Shown one piece after another: positions 47,972 through 58,817 of a stretch of DNA of 64,000 nt. This stretch comes from Hofstenia miamia (Eukaryota; Xenacoelomorpha; Acoela), in contig SCFE01000041.1 in NCBI GenBank assembly GCA_004352715.1, forward strand, positions 416,748 through 480,747. The letters are read 5' to 3'. A program made the position numbers and the translations under genes. The notes under the pieces are model-generated. The model was given only the letters and a program-made list of their open reading frames with translations, made no database searches and was not told where the DNA came from. The stretch's first letter is position 1. Every line of letters starts with the position of its first letter.

Positions 47972-48823
47972 TCAAAATGTGTTGATTTCTTGGATTTTTT
48001 CTCTTAAATCGGATATATTTTTCGGATTTTTCTTCTCAACGTCATTTTTCAATATCTGCCACACGTTTTCGATTGGAGAAAGATCAGCAGAACTTGGTGG
48101 CCATTGCAAAAACTGGATATTATTTTCAGAAAACCAATTTTTTGTCTTTGCTGACGTGTGCGGGGTTGCTCCGTCCTGTTGGAGTATCCATCCATCATCA
48201 TATAAAGCATCAGCATAAGGCATAAATTCAGCTATAATTTGGCAATATCTTTGACTGTCGATTGTGGCTTTTCCGTCTAAAATTTTCAAATAAAACCCAC
48301 GATAGGAAAGTGCTCCCCAAACCATAATTTTTTGGTCGAACTTTGGAACCGCTTTTGTTGGTCTTGGACATTTCTTTGACGACCACACTTGTACTTTGTT
48401 TCTGTGTAGTTGAAATACGCACTTATCAGTTATCCAAACATCTTCAAAAGTGTAGTCTTTCCAATCTTTCACGAAATTTAATCTTTTTTCTTGATGTTCT
48501 TTTGTAATCAGAAGTCGATTTTTTCTGCCAATTTTTGTAACTCTACTTTTTTTCAGTGTTCTCTGAACAGTGATTTCATGCACAGAGATGTCGGCTTCAG
48601 TTTGAAGTCGGTTTGCAATTTTTTTCCCAGAAATATAGGGATTTTTGAGAGCAATTGCGACTGTTTTCTGAATGAATTTTCCAATAATTTTTCGAGGGCA
48701 TCCACTTCCTTTTCTTCTTTTGAGAGATTCTCCTTGTCGAATTTTTTTCAGCTTTCGAAAATAAGTTGATCGAGAAATTTGCGATGTTGCAAAGGCGTTT
48801 TCAAGCTGTTCCAACGTTTCCAT
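47972..48823 (-). CDS. Tc1-family DD34E transposase, C-terminus frameshifted
   Basis: Cuts and joins the element at its inverted repeats. The start is taken at M of METLEQL (48823), where the second copy also starts, giving 283 codons; the frame is open 13 codons further upstream. An N-terminal DNA-binding region (residues 1-95) includes a KRRKGSGCPRK hinge, where copy 2 has the usual GRPRK. The catalytic triad is D133 (VWITDKCVF), D217 (LQQDGATPH) and E252 (DLSPIENVW), with 34 residues between D217 and E252. The TDE usual in the family is TDK here. The frame stops just after IQEINTF, but the expected tail (EMKSNLMKSV, VISTGGK) continues in another frame to 47895, so a frameshift removes about 25 residues. 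Probably inactive or impaired. Confidence 0.9.
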   Translation of the reverse strand: METLEQLENAFATSQISRSTYFRKLKKIRQGESLKRRKGSGCPRKIIGKFIQKTVAIALKNPYISGKKIANRLQTEADISVHEITVQRTLKKSRVTKIGRKNRLLITKEHQEKRLNFVKDWKDYTFEDVWITDKCVFQLHRNKVQVWSSKKCPRPTKAVPKFDQKIMVWGALSYRGFYLKILDGKATIDSQRYCQIIAEFMPYADALYDDGWILQQDGATPHTSAKTKNWFSENNIQFLQWPPSSADLSPIENVWQILKNDVEKKNPKNISDLREKIQEINTF

Positions 48824-49028
48824 TCCGAAGAAATCAAGTAGAAACTTTGCAAAGCAAAACAATTTGTTTGGTAAGTGTTTTCAAATAATTACGAAGTACC
48901 AGTTTAATTAATTAACTTTTTTGTTTGACCATTTTAAAGTTCACAAAATTCTCGTTGTCTTTTATTTTTATAGTTTTCCTCTAAAACGTCTCAATACGTT
49001 TCCACAAAGCGTGAAAAAATAGATGTTC

Positions 49029-49053
49029 TGTCTCATTTTTTTGCAACCAACTA
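49029..49053. repeat. Tc1-like right terminal inverted repeat
   Basis: Reverse complement of the left end with one substitution and one fewer A. Confidence 0.9.
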
Positions 49054-49389
49054 TATATTGTCACTATCACGTCACATTCATACATGAATTATCTAGTTCC
49101 AGTAATACAATTCTTAGAAATTTTTCAGCCGGAAAACTCTCCTGCGCATTCAGGCTTATCAGTAACAAGTTCTTAATGCGCTTAACATTCAAGTTATTGT
49201 CTGGTCATTACAGTTTCCTGGCCACAGCATCCCAGATAACAATTTAAGGACTAAACAACGTTGCTTTGTGTTGTTATGTGGTTGTTTTATGAGTAAAAAT
49301 TAAGGTTGTTTTAACATCGAAATGGTACCATTTCATTAGTTGCCAGTACCAAGAGGCATTAAGAGAAGCAAGTTAGCAGTAGAGACAGC

Positions 49390-51462
49390 AAATGTTAACA
49401 AAGTATTGGAAGGATAGATGCTAAGAGTGTAACAGAGATAAACAGGTTAGTGTATGCAGGCGCATGGGAGGTGCTGAAGAAAAGACGACATGAAGATAAG
49501 GGAGACAGAACACCAGCATGGGAGAGGAGAATTGAGAATAAAGTAGCAAGGATTAGGCAGCAAATAGGAAAGATCAGGAAAAGTAAGACAGTCCAGGACA
49601 AGTGCAGGGTAGGTAAGTGCAAGACTATAGAAACTGCAAGAGATTAGCTTAAGCAGAGATTAGTTGCAGAAGCTGAGAAACTGAAAAAGAATAGGGCAAG
49701 GGCAAAGCAGGCAAGAGACAATATGACGTTTAAGACCCAAGAAGGAAGATTCTACAAAGAACTAGATGCACGAGAAAAGGCTACAGCTACCGCAGGTGAG
49801 GATGCAGTAAGGTTCTGGGAGAATATATGGGGAAGTACGGGACCAGAGATAGAGAGCGAGCAGATGCAGAAGGAATTCAGGCAAGAAGAAGAAGCAATCA
49901 CAACTGCAAGGCTGAAGGAGGCTCTAAAAAAGATGAAGAACTGGAAGGCACCAGGCAGAGATGAGGTACATGGGTATTGGCTGAAGAAGTTCACAAGGTG
50001 TTCATGAGAGACTAGCAGTACCATTGGAAGAGTGTGTGGTGAGTGGGTGCTCAGAGTGGATGGTAGTTGGAAGGACATTTCTGATACAGAAGGACCCTAA
50101 GAAAGGTAGTGAGGCAAGCAACTTCAGGCCAATAACATGTCTGCCAACAACTTGGAAATTGCTAACTTATGTGACTTCAAGTAGGCTGGCATGTTACTTA
50201 GAACAGAACAGCTTGATACCAGAGGAGCGAAGGGATGTAGGACAAAGACGAGAGGATGCAGAGATCAATTGTTAATAGACCAGGGAGTAGTGGAGAATTG
50301 TAAAAGAAGGAAGACAAACTTAGCAATAGCATGGATGGACTACAGGAAGGTGTAAGACAGCATATCACATAAGTGGGTATTGAAGAAGTTAGAGGCTAAT
50401 GGAGTTTCACAGAAATGGGTTGAGTTTCTAGAGAGAGATGGGAAAGTGGCNTACCCATCACAGAAAAGTTAAAGGAGACAGGTATAGGATATAAGTTGGA
50501 GAAGAATGGGAGAGCAGTAAGTCTCCTGTGGTACATGGACGACCTGAAGATTTATGCTAATTCAAGGAAGATGATGCAGAAGCAAATGGAGACATTGGAA
50601 AAGCAAGCAGAAATTCTGTGTTGGAATTTGGATTAGGAATACTGGAGGAACACAGAAATGTGTGACAGAGAAGAGAGCAACAAGTGGTTAAAGAAGGCAG
50701 GACTGAAAAGAGAAACAGAAGCAGTGATAATGGCGGCACAGGAGCAAGCAATAAGAACAAACGGGGTGAAGAAGCATATAGACAGAAGAGTAGAAGTAAG
50801 TGATAAGTGTAGGCTATGTAAGAAAGAGGCGGAGACAGTAGATCATCTGATAGCAGGGTGTGAGAAGTTGGCACAGAATGAGTATAAGTTCAGGCATGAC
50901 AAGGTGGGAAGAATGGTACACTGGAGTTTGAGCAGGCAGCTCGGGTTAGAAGCAGGAGACAAGTGGTATTAGCCCAAGCCACAGGGCGTCATAGAAAATG
51001 AGAAGGTTAAGATACTGCGGGACTTCAAAAGCAAGGTGATAGAAACACGGAGGTCAGACATAGTATTGGTAGACAAAGAGAAAAGATTAGGAACAGTGAT
51101 AGACATAGCAGTACCAAAGGACAGGAATGTAGAAAGCAAGGAGAAAGAGAAGATAGACAAGTACAGAGAGTTGGGAGAGGAAATAGAAAGGCTGTGGAAG
51201 TTAAAGAAGGTTGAAGTAGTCCATGTAGTAGTAGGCGCACTAGGAGCAGTGAGTAAAAAGCATAAGAGATACTTGGAGAATTTGGGAGTATCAAAGTGGG
51301 GAGGAGTGGTAGCACAGAAGGCAGCATTGTTAGGTACAGCAAGAGTCCTGAGGAAAGCTCTCAGACTCCTTGGGAACTGGTGAGTTCCCCGAGCTGAGAG
51401 GAATGCCAGCATGAAGCTGTGAAGTAAGAAATAATAATAATAATAATGATAATAATAATTTA
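49390..51462 (+). pseudogene. R2-like LINE: reverse transcriptase, CCHC finger and restriction-like endonuclease
   Basis: An ordered series of broken frames. RT fingers: KKMKNWKAPGRDEVHGYWLK (about 49928-49987), FRPITCLPTTWKLLTYV (about 50124-50172), DQLLID and [12 protein letters not shown] (about 50260-50345, first catalytic Asp), YMDDLKIYA with YMDD at 50532-50543. Then a deletion leads to a zinc finger CRLCKKEAETVDHLIAGC (50808-50861, C-x2-C-x8-H-x4-C). The PD-(D/E)xK endonuclease, RRSDIVLVD then VIDIAVPKD (51048-51122), lies in an intact 115-codon frame (51036-51383). A (AATAAT)n tail follows. Single-ORF order RT-finger-endonuclease defines the R2/restriction-like endonuclease class. Stops, shifts and one N (50451) show it is dead. 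Confidence 0.85.
51430..51462. repeat. (AAT)n tail of the R2-like LINE
   Basis: (AATAAT)n with a GAT variant directly after the coding end, as expected for a target-primed insertion tail. Confidence 0.8.
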
Positions 51463-51622
51463 TTATCCTTTGTGACCTAGGGTCGAATTTACAGAACAAA
51501 TTTCTTAAATTTATTTTATTTTCTCATCGACTCTATACACTTGTAAAAGTATGCTTTCTCGATATTAGTTCAGCTGTTATCTGAGACGAATTTTGGTGCA
51601 TCTCGTTTTTTCACATCTGGTT

Positions 51623-51862
51623 TTAACCAATGCAATGGATGGTTTTCACCATTGGTTCTTTTATGCGTTCAATTAATTTCCCATCTATTTCTATTTCAAC
51701 TGGTAAATCAAATTTTCTCAAATGACAAACATTTAGTTCTTTAGTTTTACTGATGTATAATTGCATTAAAGAATCGTCTGACCAATCTTTGACCAGTTTC
51801 ACTAATACATTGGATTTTGAAGGAATCCCCGACTTCATATTGCTGTTTAAAATTTCGTGCTT
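51623..51862 (-). other. Candidate terminal exon, unrecognised
   Basis: After an acceptor (TTTTTAAAGAG, AG at 51864-51863), 79 codons stay open to a TAA at 51623. The sequence is protein-like: LVKLVKDWSDDSLMQLYISK and FDLPVEIEIDGKLIERIKEP. It is in phase 0 with the candidate donor of the block at 52887-52619 on the same strand, about 760 bp upstream. Function unknown. Confidence 0.4.
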
Positions 51863-52618
51863 CTCTTTAAAAAGACCGAAAATGGTATTAGAATTTTAAT
51901 TGCATCATGAAAAAATAGTAGAAAATAGCCTATCAGAATCCATCATGTTCTAAATTTAGTCACTAGATGGCATACTTGTGATTGTCATTCAAAAACAATA
52001 AACTAATTTTACCAAGTCAAATATTTGCAGATTTTTAAAATTTTTAAGAAAGCAAGGTCACAAAAACTGGAAGTGAAATAAAAATTATCCATCATCATCT
52101 AATATATACAAGCAATTCTAAAGCATATGTAGAAATTGAAGTACAGAAATTCTGGTCGAAATGCCTACTTTTTTCGCTAGATGTCTGCCTGAATAATGAA
52201 ATTTCTTAAGGGCAAAAACAACAATTTATACAGTTAAAAATAAAAAACTCAAAAATTCATACTAAAATTTTTAAGGATCCTTTCATTGTCTATCCGAATC
52301 TGTCTTTAGAATTCTTCTATGTGCTTTCAATTTTTTTCCACAAAGCATTTTATATTAGCTTTTGGAAACATTAATTTGAGAGTGCATTTTTTCAAAATTG
52401 ATGTTGCTCAACGGATAAATGCTATTATTGAAAATGTATTGCAAAAAATATTAAAACTAAATTCCTTGCCCGTCTCTCAATTTTTTACGTGAACATTTAG
52501 ATACAGTATGCTAGAATAGCAAAAAAGTATTGTGTATTCTGTTTTAAATGATTTGAATGTTGAAGTACCAATATGTAAACACATAGTGAATATCATTATT
52601 GTTTGTATATATATACAC

Positions 52619-52887
52619 ATTTTTTAATAGATCAAGTAATTTAATCCCACCCTCTATCAAAGGCGTATTCTCTTTATGTGCGGGGTGCAACGCACAACTT
52701 CTAATTAGCATTTTTATGATTTTAAACCGTTTTTTCCTATCGCTAATTTGGGAACTGAGTAAATTTAATACTGCATCAAACTGATTTTTACACCATATTT
52801 TTAAAAATTTGTAATTTGTTATTAAATACTCAATCGACTTTTTAATTACAGGTAACACATTTAATTGATTTACCAATTTTATAACGC
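52619..52887 (-). other. Candidate internal exon, unrecognised
   Basis: An open frame after AG at 52889-52888 contains LNVLPVIKKSIEYLITNYKF, WCKNQFDAVLNLLSS and IKMLIRSCALHPAHKENTPL, with HEAT/ARM-like helical character. It ends at a possible donor AAAAAT/GTGTAT (weak) in phase 0. Joined to 51862-51623 it would extend one reading frame. The repeat-like helices are an impression, not an identified family. Confidence 0.4.
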
Positions 52888-54442
52888 CTTGCGTTCAGTA
52901 CTTTCCTATAAAACCTGTGTCTAAATTACAAAAAAATTGAATCATTTTGATTGTTTTGAGCCATATAAACTATACAGTGGTTTAATTCCTAGTACATGTA
53001 TTATCTTGTTTAGCAATCATATTACTGATAAATTGAAATGTCCTAGTTACTTCAATCATGAATGTCGCAATAACTAGGTATTGTGACATCCACACTTCAA
53101 TAGACATTAATAGAGCAAGGTGTGCGTTCATATTAACGAACAATACGAAATTAAATATAATCATTGAAATTGCATCCTACATTCACGAAATGGAAATAGA
53201 TCATATCGAGGTGTGCGCTAATGATCACCGCACCTTGAATTAGAAATCAAAGGGCTCACCACTCTCAGTTAATTCCCCGCCAAGCAAACATCAATCAAAA
53301 TAGAGAAACTTTTTCAAGTTTACCAGCCTGCAGCCGCTTTTAAATTTCATGAAAGGCCGGTAAAATTACCCGCCAAAATTAGAAAAATATTCTTGTTTTA
53401 TCTTGTAAACATGGAATACTTTGATTAGTTTGGGAGGAATTTCTATGAACATCTAAAATTCGAAAGAATTTTGTAGTATGAGCAATCTCCAGTATTGCAA
53501 TTACAATAATAATTAAATTTACTTTCTGGAATCTCTCACAAATTTTGCTACAAACGGAGTTGTTCTGCTTTTTGATAGGATAATTTTTTTTCAGTTTTCT
53601 ATGAAACTTACTAATACTTTTAAAAGAACCTGTTTATAATATTGAAAATATAATGCATCAGACGAAATATTTTTTTACTAATTTCGATAGATGGCTCACA
53701 AAAATTCTGCGATTATGCAATCTATGGCCTATCTTTATACATTGAATAAAATTTTAAACATTTATATATCTTTTAAAATTGTTAAAATTAATAGATATGC
53801 TCTCGATTTTTGATTGGCTGTAATCGAAAGCCATTGATTAGCTCCAAAGCATTCGTAAATATTTGTTCACTCCTTGGCTAAATGCAATTATGTCGAGTGC
53901 TATCATATAATAATAGTATAATGTATTGAAATTTGAGAGACCTCATTCAAATAAAGCAACTGGAACCCTTATGTTTTAATAATATTGGAAGGGACGCTCA
54001 AAATAATTTTGAAGAATGCAACAAAGACATTCAAATACAAATGTCAATAAAACATCCTACTAAACGAGCAATTATGTTTGGTTTAACGAAATATTCTTTA
54101 AATTTTATTTGTGTACTTATAAGTTATTAAATGCTAAACGGGGTCAAATGCTACAGCAAATTGAAACATAATCATTCATAATGCTACTTATTTAGTTTTG
54201 TATATTTTAACTATCATGCAAAGTAAACTAACTAAATAAAACTGAAACGTTCACATTTTTTCATTCACTGAAAGTGAAAACAACTGATCAAAGTTATGTA
54301 AGAATTGATAAATAGAAAATATTCAAATTGGGTTTTGCTAGAAATGTATTTATAATAGATTGAAAATTGGGTTATGCAATATCAGCTCTTTGCATGTGTA
54401 ATCTTCTAGATAAACACAGCTTATGCATATATTAGTTATTGC
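52888..54442. other. Non-coding
   Basis: AT-rich. Short frames at 53058-53243 and 53933-54130 have no support. Confidence 0.5.
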
Positions 54443-54775
54443 CGGCGAACTACCGGTCCCGGCCTTAAAATTTCCGGCCGGTTTCAACTCTGGTTTGAAT
54501 AATTTAACTTAATTTTTGAACTGATTATTATGATGAGCCTCCCTTCAGAATATGATTTTTGGTAAACATCAATTAATTTTTAGCTTTGTGTCAAATTTTT
54601 CATGCTTTACCTTCCAGAGTTAATGACACATTTGCCCCTTCACTTGCATGACCCGTGGCCACCCCTGCCAGAGGTACATCTCAAAGTGACCGATGTAATG
54701 AAATTAAGGGTGACCAGATCTTGTTCATGGCCGGCCCTGACCGGTGGTCAGTGCTAACTGGCTTGCATCTCTGCT
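54443..54775. repeat. GC-rich CCGG-motif zone with hAT-like ends
   Basis: Two CCGG-rich patches (54443-54485 and 54729-54755). Each is followed by a terminus ending in CTCTG: reversed CAGAGTTGAAACCGGCCGG (ends 54494) and CAGAGATGCAAGCCAGTT (ends 54771). These look like two right ends of related hAT-type elements. No left end or duplicated flank was found. Confidence 0.35.
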
Positions 54776-54963
54776 TCTGCTAGTTGAATGTGCATTCAAC
54801 AAGTTCATCTAGAAGTTGCAATACTTTAAATAGGATTAACGGTTTTGTTTTTTTAGACGTAGATGTCAAAATAACTATATCCACTGTTTAGAAAATACTC
54901 ATAAAAGCTTTTATAGGTTGTTATTGATTCATTTTGCAGCGCGCTAAATATTTGTGATAACAG

Positions 54964-55023
54964 CTTGGTTTAGTAGAATTCAATTCTAAAATGTTATTAT
55001 CTAGATACTTTTTCCTTGCTTCT
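54964..55023. repeat. 60-bp direct repeat, copy 1
   Basis: 56 of 60 positions identical to 56381-56440. On the minus strand it ends in CCAAG and is followed by a short open frame. Confidence 0.85.
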
Positions 55024-56207
55024 CTAGTTTTTTATTCGTTTACATTTATTGTAATATCCTCTACCACTGTTTATCTACTGTTACTTTATAACATTAGCTG
55101 TGTTATTGCGGGTAAGGATTTACTTGTTGTTACTGCTTGACTAGTTTCTTCTGTTAACTTATGTAACCTAGAATTAACTGCTCACTTTTTTAGGTGACAA
55201 AGCATTGCGGTAACCTCTATAACGATCTCCTATTGGGCATTTGCCCGAAGCGGATCTCCACATCCAGTTTCACCGTTCCATCCGATGCTTGAGTGCCACT
55301 TCTCAGCTCAATCAACATAGCTTATGTGTGCCCTACATTAGCTCAGTGCTTGCTCAAGACATGACACAATTCGAATTAAACTCTATTGTGTGAAAGTGTT
55401 ATACCACTTTGCAACCTGAACTGTTACTAGTTGTTTGTTAAATATTACATGTAGCCATTACTGAAATATATTGGCTTATTTAAATATATTCTGTTCCAAC
55501 AACTTCCTAACCTACATTTATAATTTACTACATGTATGGTCACTTTATCGGTGAATTATAGGTCATTAATTTGGATCCAAAATAATATTAATATAATTCC
55601 TAAAGTTCGGTCATCCAACCATTTGCTGACAATCAATTATTTAATACATGTAGAAGTGAAATGCTAGTCGGCTAATCGAGAGAAAACCCCTACACCTAAC
55701 ATATGTGCACTTTCATGATCTGGCACAGGGACCCTAGAATCGTTCCCTGTGATGTATCCAGACTACTACTAAACACCGCTTGATTAGCTCGACATCGTAA
55801 TAAATAATCGAAACCGTTAATGTGAAACAAAATAATAATTCCGAATAAAATTCTTTATCAACTTCTTACAAGGTTTTTAGTCTATTTATAGTATTTCCAA
55901 AAGAAGTACCTGTCGATTCAAATTTGAACTTTCTGCAAAGATGGCGGCTGAAAATAATGAAAGCGTCATTTAGTCAAAAAGTATTTTTATCGACAGACAC
56001 AAATATCTCTTTTTTGACACATGTTGTTTCTTGGTTGCATATTACAAATAAATCTGAAATAACACTAATTGATTTAATTACAATATTTTTAATCAACTTC
56101 TTTTCGATCTTAATCTCTTCTTGCGACGTTTGCAGCTTATTTATGATTTTATTTGGATGATGCTACATTATAGACTTTAGATCTGAGTAACATGGGAGGT
56201 AACTTAC
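55024..56207. other. No supported gene
   Basis: A less AT-rich patch at 55205-55330 has short frames on both strands but no recognisable product. Confidence 0.4.
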
Positions 56208-56380
56208 TTCAGACAATGTCTCATAACTATCTGCTATTGATGTTCGCTTATTATTGGCTGATCGCGCCAGAGTTTCAGCATTCATTTTGGCTAAATCACC
56301 ACTAACATTTAGTTTCCTATTAAGACAACCAGTGGTCATATCGTCATACCGCACATCTGATTGATAGATTTCCACAAACA
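56208..56380 (-). other. Candidate exon encoding a tyrosine-motif cytoplasmic tail
   Basis: A perfect donor GAA/GTAAGT (GT at 56207-56206) closes a frame of 57 codons that opens after CCAAG (AG at 56382-56381). It is polar and rich in Tyr, Asp and Ser: EIYQSDVRYDDMTTG (contains YDDM, a YxxM motif) and SIADSYETLSE (contains YETL, a YxxL motif). This resembles the intracellular tail of a signalling receptor. No other exon of the gene has been found, so this is inference. Confidence 0.45.
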
Positions 56381-56440
56381 CTTGGTTTAAAAGACTTCAA
56401 TTCTAAAATTTTATTATCTAGATACTTTTTCCTTGCTTCT
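56381..56440. repeat. 60-bp direct repeat, copy 2 (intron end before candidate exon)
   Basis: Copy of 54964-55023. On the minus strand it forms the intron 3' end immediately before the candidate exon at 56380. Confidence 0.85.
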
Positions 56441-56859
56441 ATAATTTGGCAACACACCTTATTATGCAATTGATTGTGAAGTTGCTGGTTTTCAGTATGT
56501 AAAGCTCATCGTCTTTTTTTAATCAATTGAAAAATATTTTGTGATATCCAGGATTTGCGCCTTCGGTACCCCGTTGTCCCCTTAATTGGAAGGTGTATAC
56601 GAAAGCATGCCTTATCGTGTTGGAAAAAGTCTTCCAGTGATCAAGAAAGGAGTATGAATTAGCCTTCTAGAAAGTTCCAATTTTTAGAACTAGTACAACA
56701 TCCAAGCATGTCACTGTTCTTTTGGGAATTACACCTGAAGGTTTTCCACTCCTCACTAGGCAATGAGATATGTCGACAACCACCTATACTTTTTAAAGGT
56801 ATTGGCTTGTAAAAAAACTGTTAGTATTTTTGAAGATTTCATCCAAAATATCGAAGCCA

Positions 56860-58010
56860 TAAGTTGGAAACTTTACCATTTAATATAACTGAAATTCACG
56901 ACAAATGAAATCTAACTTTGGTAAGTTGAAATGCAATGATTCAGAAAATATTGGACACTCTGGTTGCATAAGTTACGAATGTATAATTTCATTATCTTAG
57001 CAACTTTAGAGCTCCAGTATGGGTGGTAAATCACTCTACATATGTAACCACTGATTCCTTGAGGGCTGTTTGGCATATCAATAATGGGCAAAGACTTTCT
57101 ATATCTGTAAAAATATTATAATTCGTATCATTTAATTTTGGAATAAATACACGAAAGTGAATTTCGTTTTAATTTGAATCATGACTCCTACACCAGATTT
57201 ATCACTACTACAATTAGTGTGATCATTCCGTATAATTTTATATCCTGGTAAATCAACGGCGTTATCAGGTATTAGGTATGACAAATGTGTTTCGGTCAGC
57301 AATAAAATATCCAGAAAATCCATTTGAGAGACGCCTGCATAAAGTTCATTTATTTTATACTGAAGTCACTGCCCATTTGAAAAAAATACAGATGGAATAA
57401 ACACAGAATGTTGAAGTTTTCTTGTAAAGTCTTCGGCATTTCTAGTCAATTTTCTAATTCAGCTTCGATATTTTTGTTAAACAGGTTTAAATTTCTGATT
57501 TTTAGATCATTGCGGTTTATTCCTTTATTAATCAGCATGTTTCTCTATTTGGAAATCTTTTGTTGATAAATACTTAGAAAAGTATACATTAAATTTATAA
57601 TCTTTAAGCTTACTAGCAGATGCAATTGCTATTCTAGAATTCCAAGCAGAAGAAAATTTTAAAAGAACATGTCTGTGTATCTACTATAGGTTTTACCAAT
57701 TCTTATAATGTCTATTACTTTTTCAATCAAATGCTCTTGTCCCATATGTGTTAATATTCTCTTAATCTCATCAAAATTCTTAAGAATCTTTGTTTCATCC
57801 TTCAGTGTAGTATCTTCTTTCAAACCACGTGTATGGATGCAGCATGGATCAATCAATCTTTCTTGATCAGTTGGTTCTTTATGTCAGCAATATTAATGGA
57901 TTGAGTTTAATGTTCATCTTGGATATATTCTTGAATAGTTTCAATATTCTTGGCAATCCCTTCAATGGGTTTATTAATTTTACGAACTGCCATTCAGAGG
58001 TATTTCTCTG
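56860..58010 (-). pseudogene. LINE ORF1 tail and AP endonuclease remnant (CR1/L2-like)
   Basis: Minus-strand order: a frame at 57856-57659 (EIKRILTHMGQEHLIEKVID, then IIRIGK) resembling the RRM-type ORF1 of CR1/L2 LINEs, with a KDYKFNVYFSKYLS-like tail in shifted frames to about 57560. Next comes KINELYAGVSQ, then LDILLLTETHLS and LPGYKIIRNDHTN with SGVGVMI (57323-57132), the start of the endonuclease. NSPQGISGYICRVIYHPYWS at about 57075-57010 follows. Many shifts. Orientation as for the 15.4-17.2 kb LINE, but relationship untested. Confidence 0.7.
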
Positions 58011-58746
58011 CTGACTAGTAAACCCAGAAAACTATTGCCGCCAATGAATTCTCTCTACACATCCAAAACAGAAAAAATATTGTGATTCTTCTATATTTCC
58101 ATTGCATTCATAGAATAAATGTGATGATTTGTTTTTGTTCATTACAGAGATTTAAACAAACGCCTTTCTCTATATAATGCAACTCTTTTCTGGGTGGCCC
58201 TTTCATTTTTCTCAATGCTTGTGTAGCCACTTCAAGATTTATATTTGAAATTCAGCCGTAAATTCTTTTTGTCAAGGCTTCACGTGATCCAAAATTCACA
58301 GCACCCCACCATTCAACATCTGGAGACGACTCCATTTGCACTTTTCCATATTTTTTGGCATTGGGAATTAAGAAACACAAAAATGGAATAAATTTTAAGC
58401 TGAAAGAAACATCAACTAATATAAACGTATTAAGAATGAATCGTTAATAGAGCTAAATAAATACAAGAACAAATTGAAAAAATTAATAGATAATTCGTAC
58501 TTGTTTAAGAAGTAAATTATTGTAATATGGTAAACAATCATTAGGCATGCAAAGATAATTATGTGGTAGTTGAAATTTTTGAAAAAATAGCAAACATTTG
58601 GTGGCGCACCGTAGTCTTTACATCCTAAGGCTCAGGGCTATGTGATGTAGCAAAATTACACAAGTAGCGGAACATTACAGAATGCTTTACTGCATGTGTG
58701 TCACTTGGAAAGAAAATGTTTATTTATTGTACACATTCAGTTCGGC
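58011..58746. other. No supported gene
   Basis: Minus-strand short frames near 58150-58330 (SSPDVEWWGAVNFGSREAL and VATQALRKMKGPPRKELHYI) look protein-like but are broken and unassigned. Confidence 0.3.
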
Positions 58747-58773
58747 CTCTCTCTCTCACTCTCTCTCTCTCTT

Positions 58774-58809
<36 letters not shown>
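58747..58809. repeat. (CT)n microsatellite
   Basis: CT repeats with TTTCTC interruptions; the only long non-TA dinucleotide tract in the window. Confidence 0.9.
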
Positions 58810-58812
<3 letters not shown>

Positions 58813-58817
58813 ATATA

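Larger units (their letters stand above)
47763..49053 (-). mobile_element. Tc1-like DNA transposon, nearly intact (copy 1)
   Basis: The 1291-bp element is bounded by inverted repeats of about 25 bp: TAGTTGGCTGCAAAAAAAAT at the left and TAGTTGGTTGCAAAAAAATG reversed at the right, each followed by GAGAC. TA target duplications lie at 47761-47762 and 49054-49055. It encodes a transposase on the minus strand. A second copy, with the same end and more than 90% similar by eye, starts at 63300, so the family is recent. Confidence 0.93.

Noticed and set aside
48491-48769. 92-codon plus-strand frame, with a similar minus-strand frame at 63842-63594
   Set aside because: Antisense shadow of the Tc1-like transposase; it recurs only because the two transposon copies share sequence.
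50557-51499. Several long minus-strand frames rich in Leu, Ser and Pro
   Set aside because: Antisense of the purine-rich R2-like coding sequence, where stop codons are rare on the other strand; no motifs.
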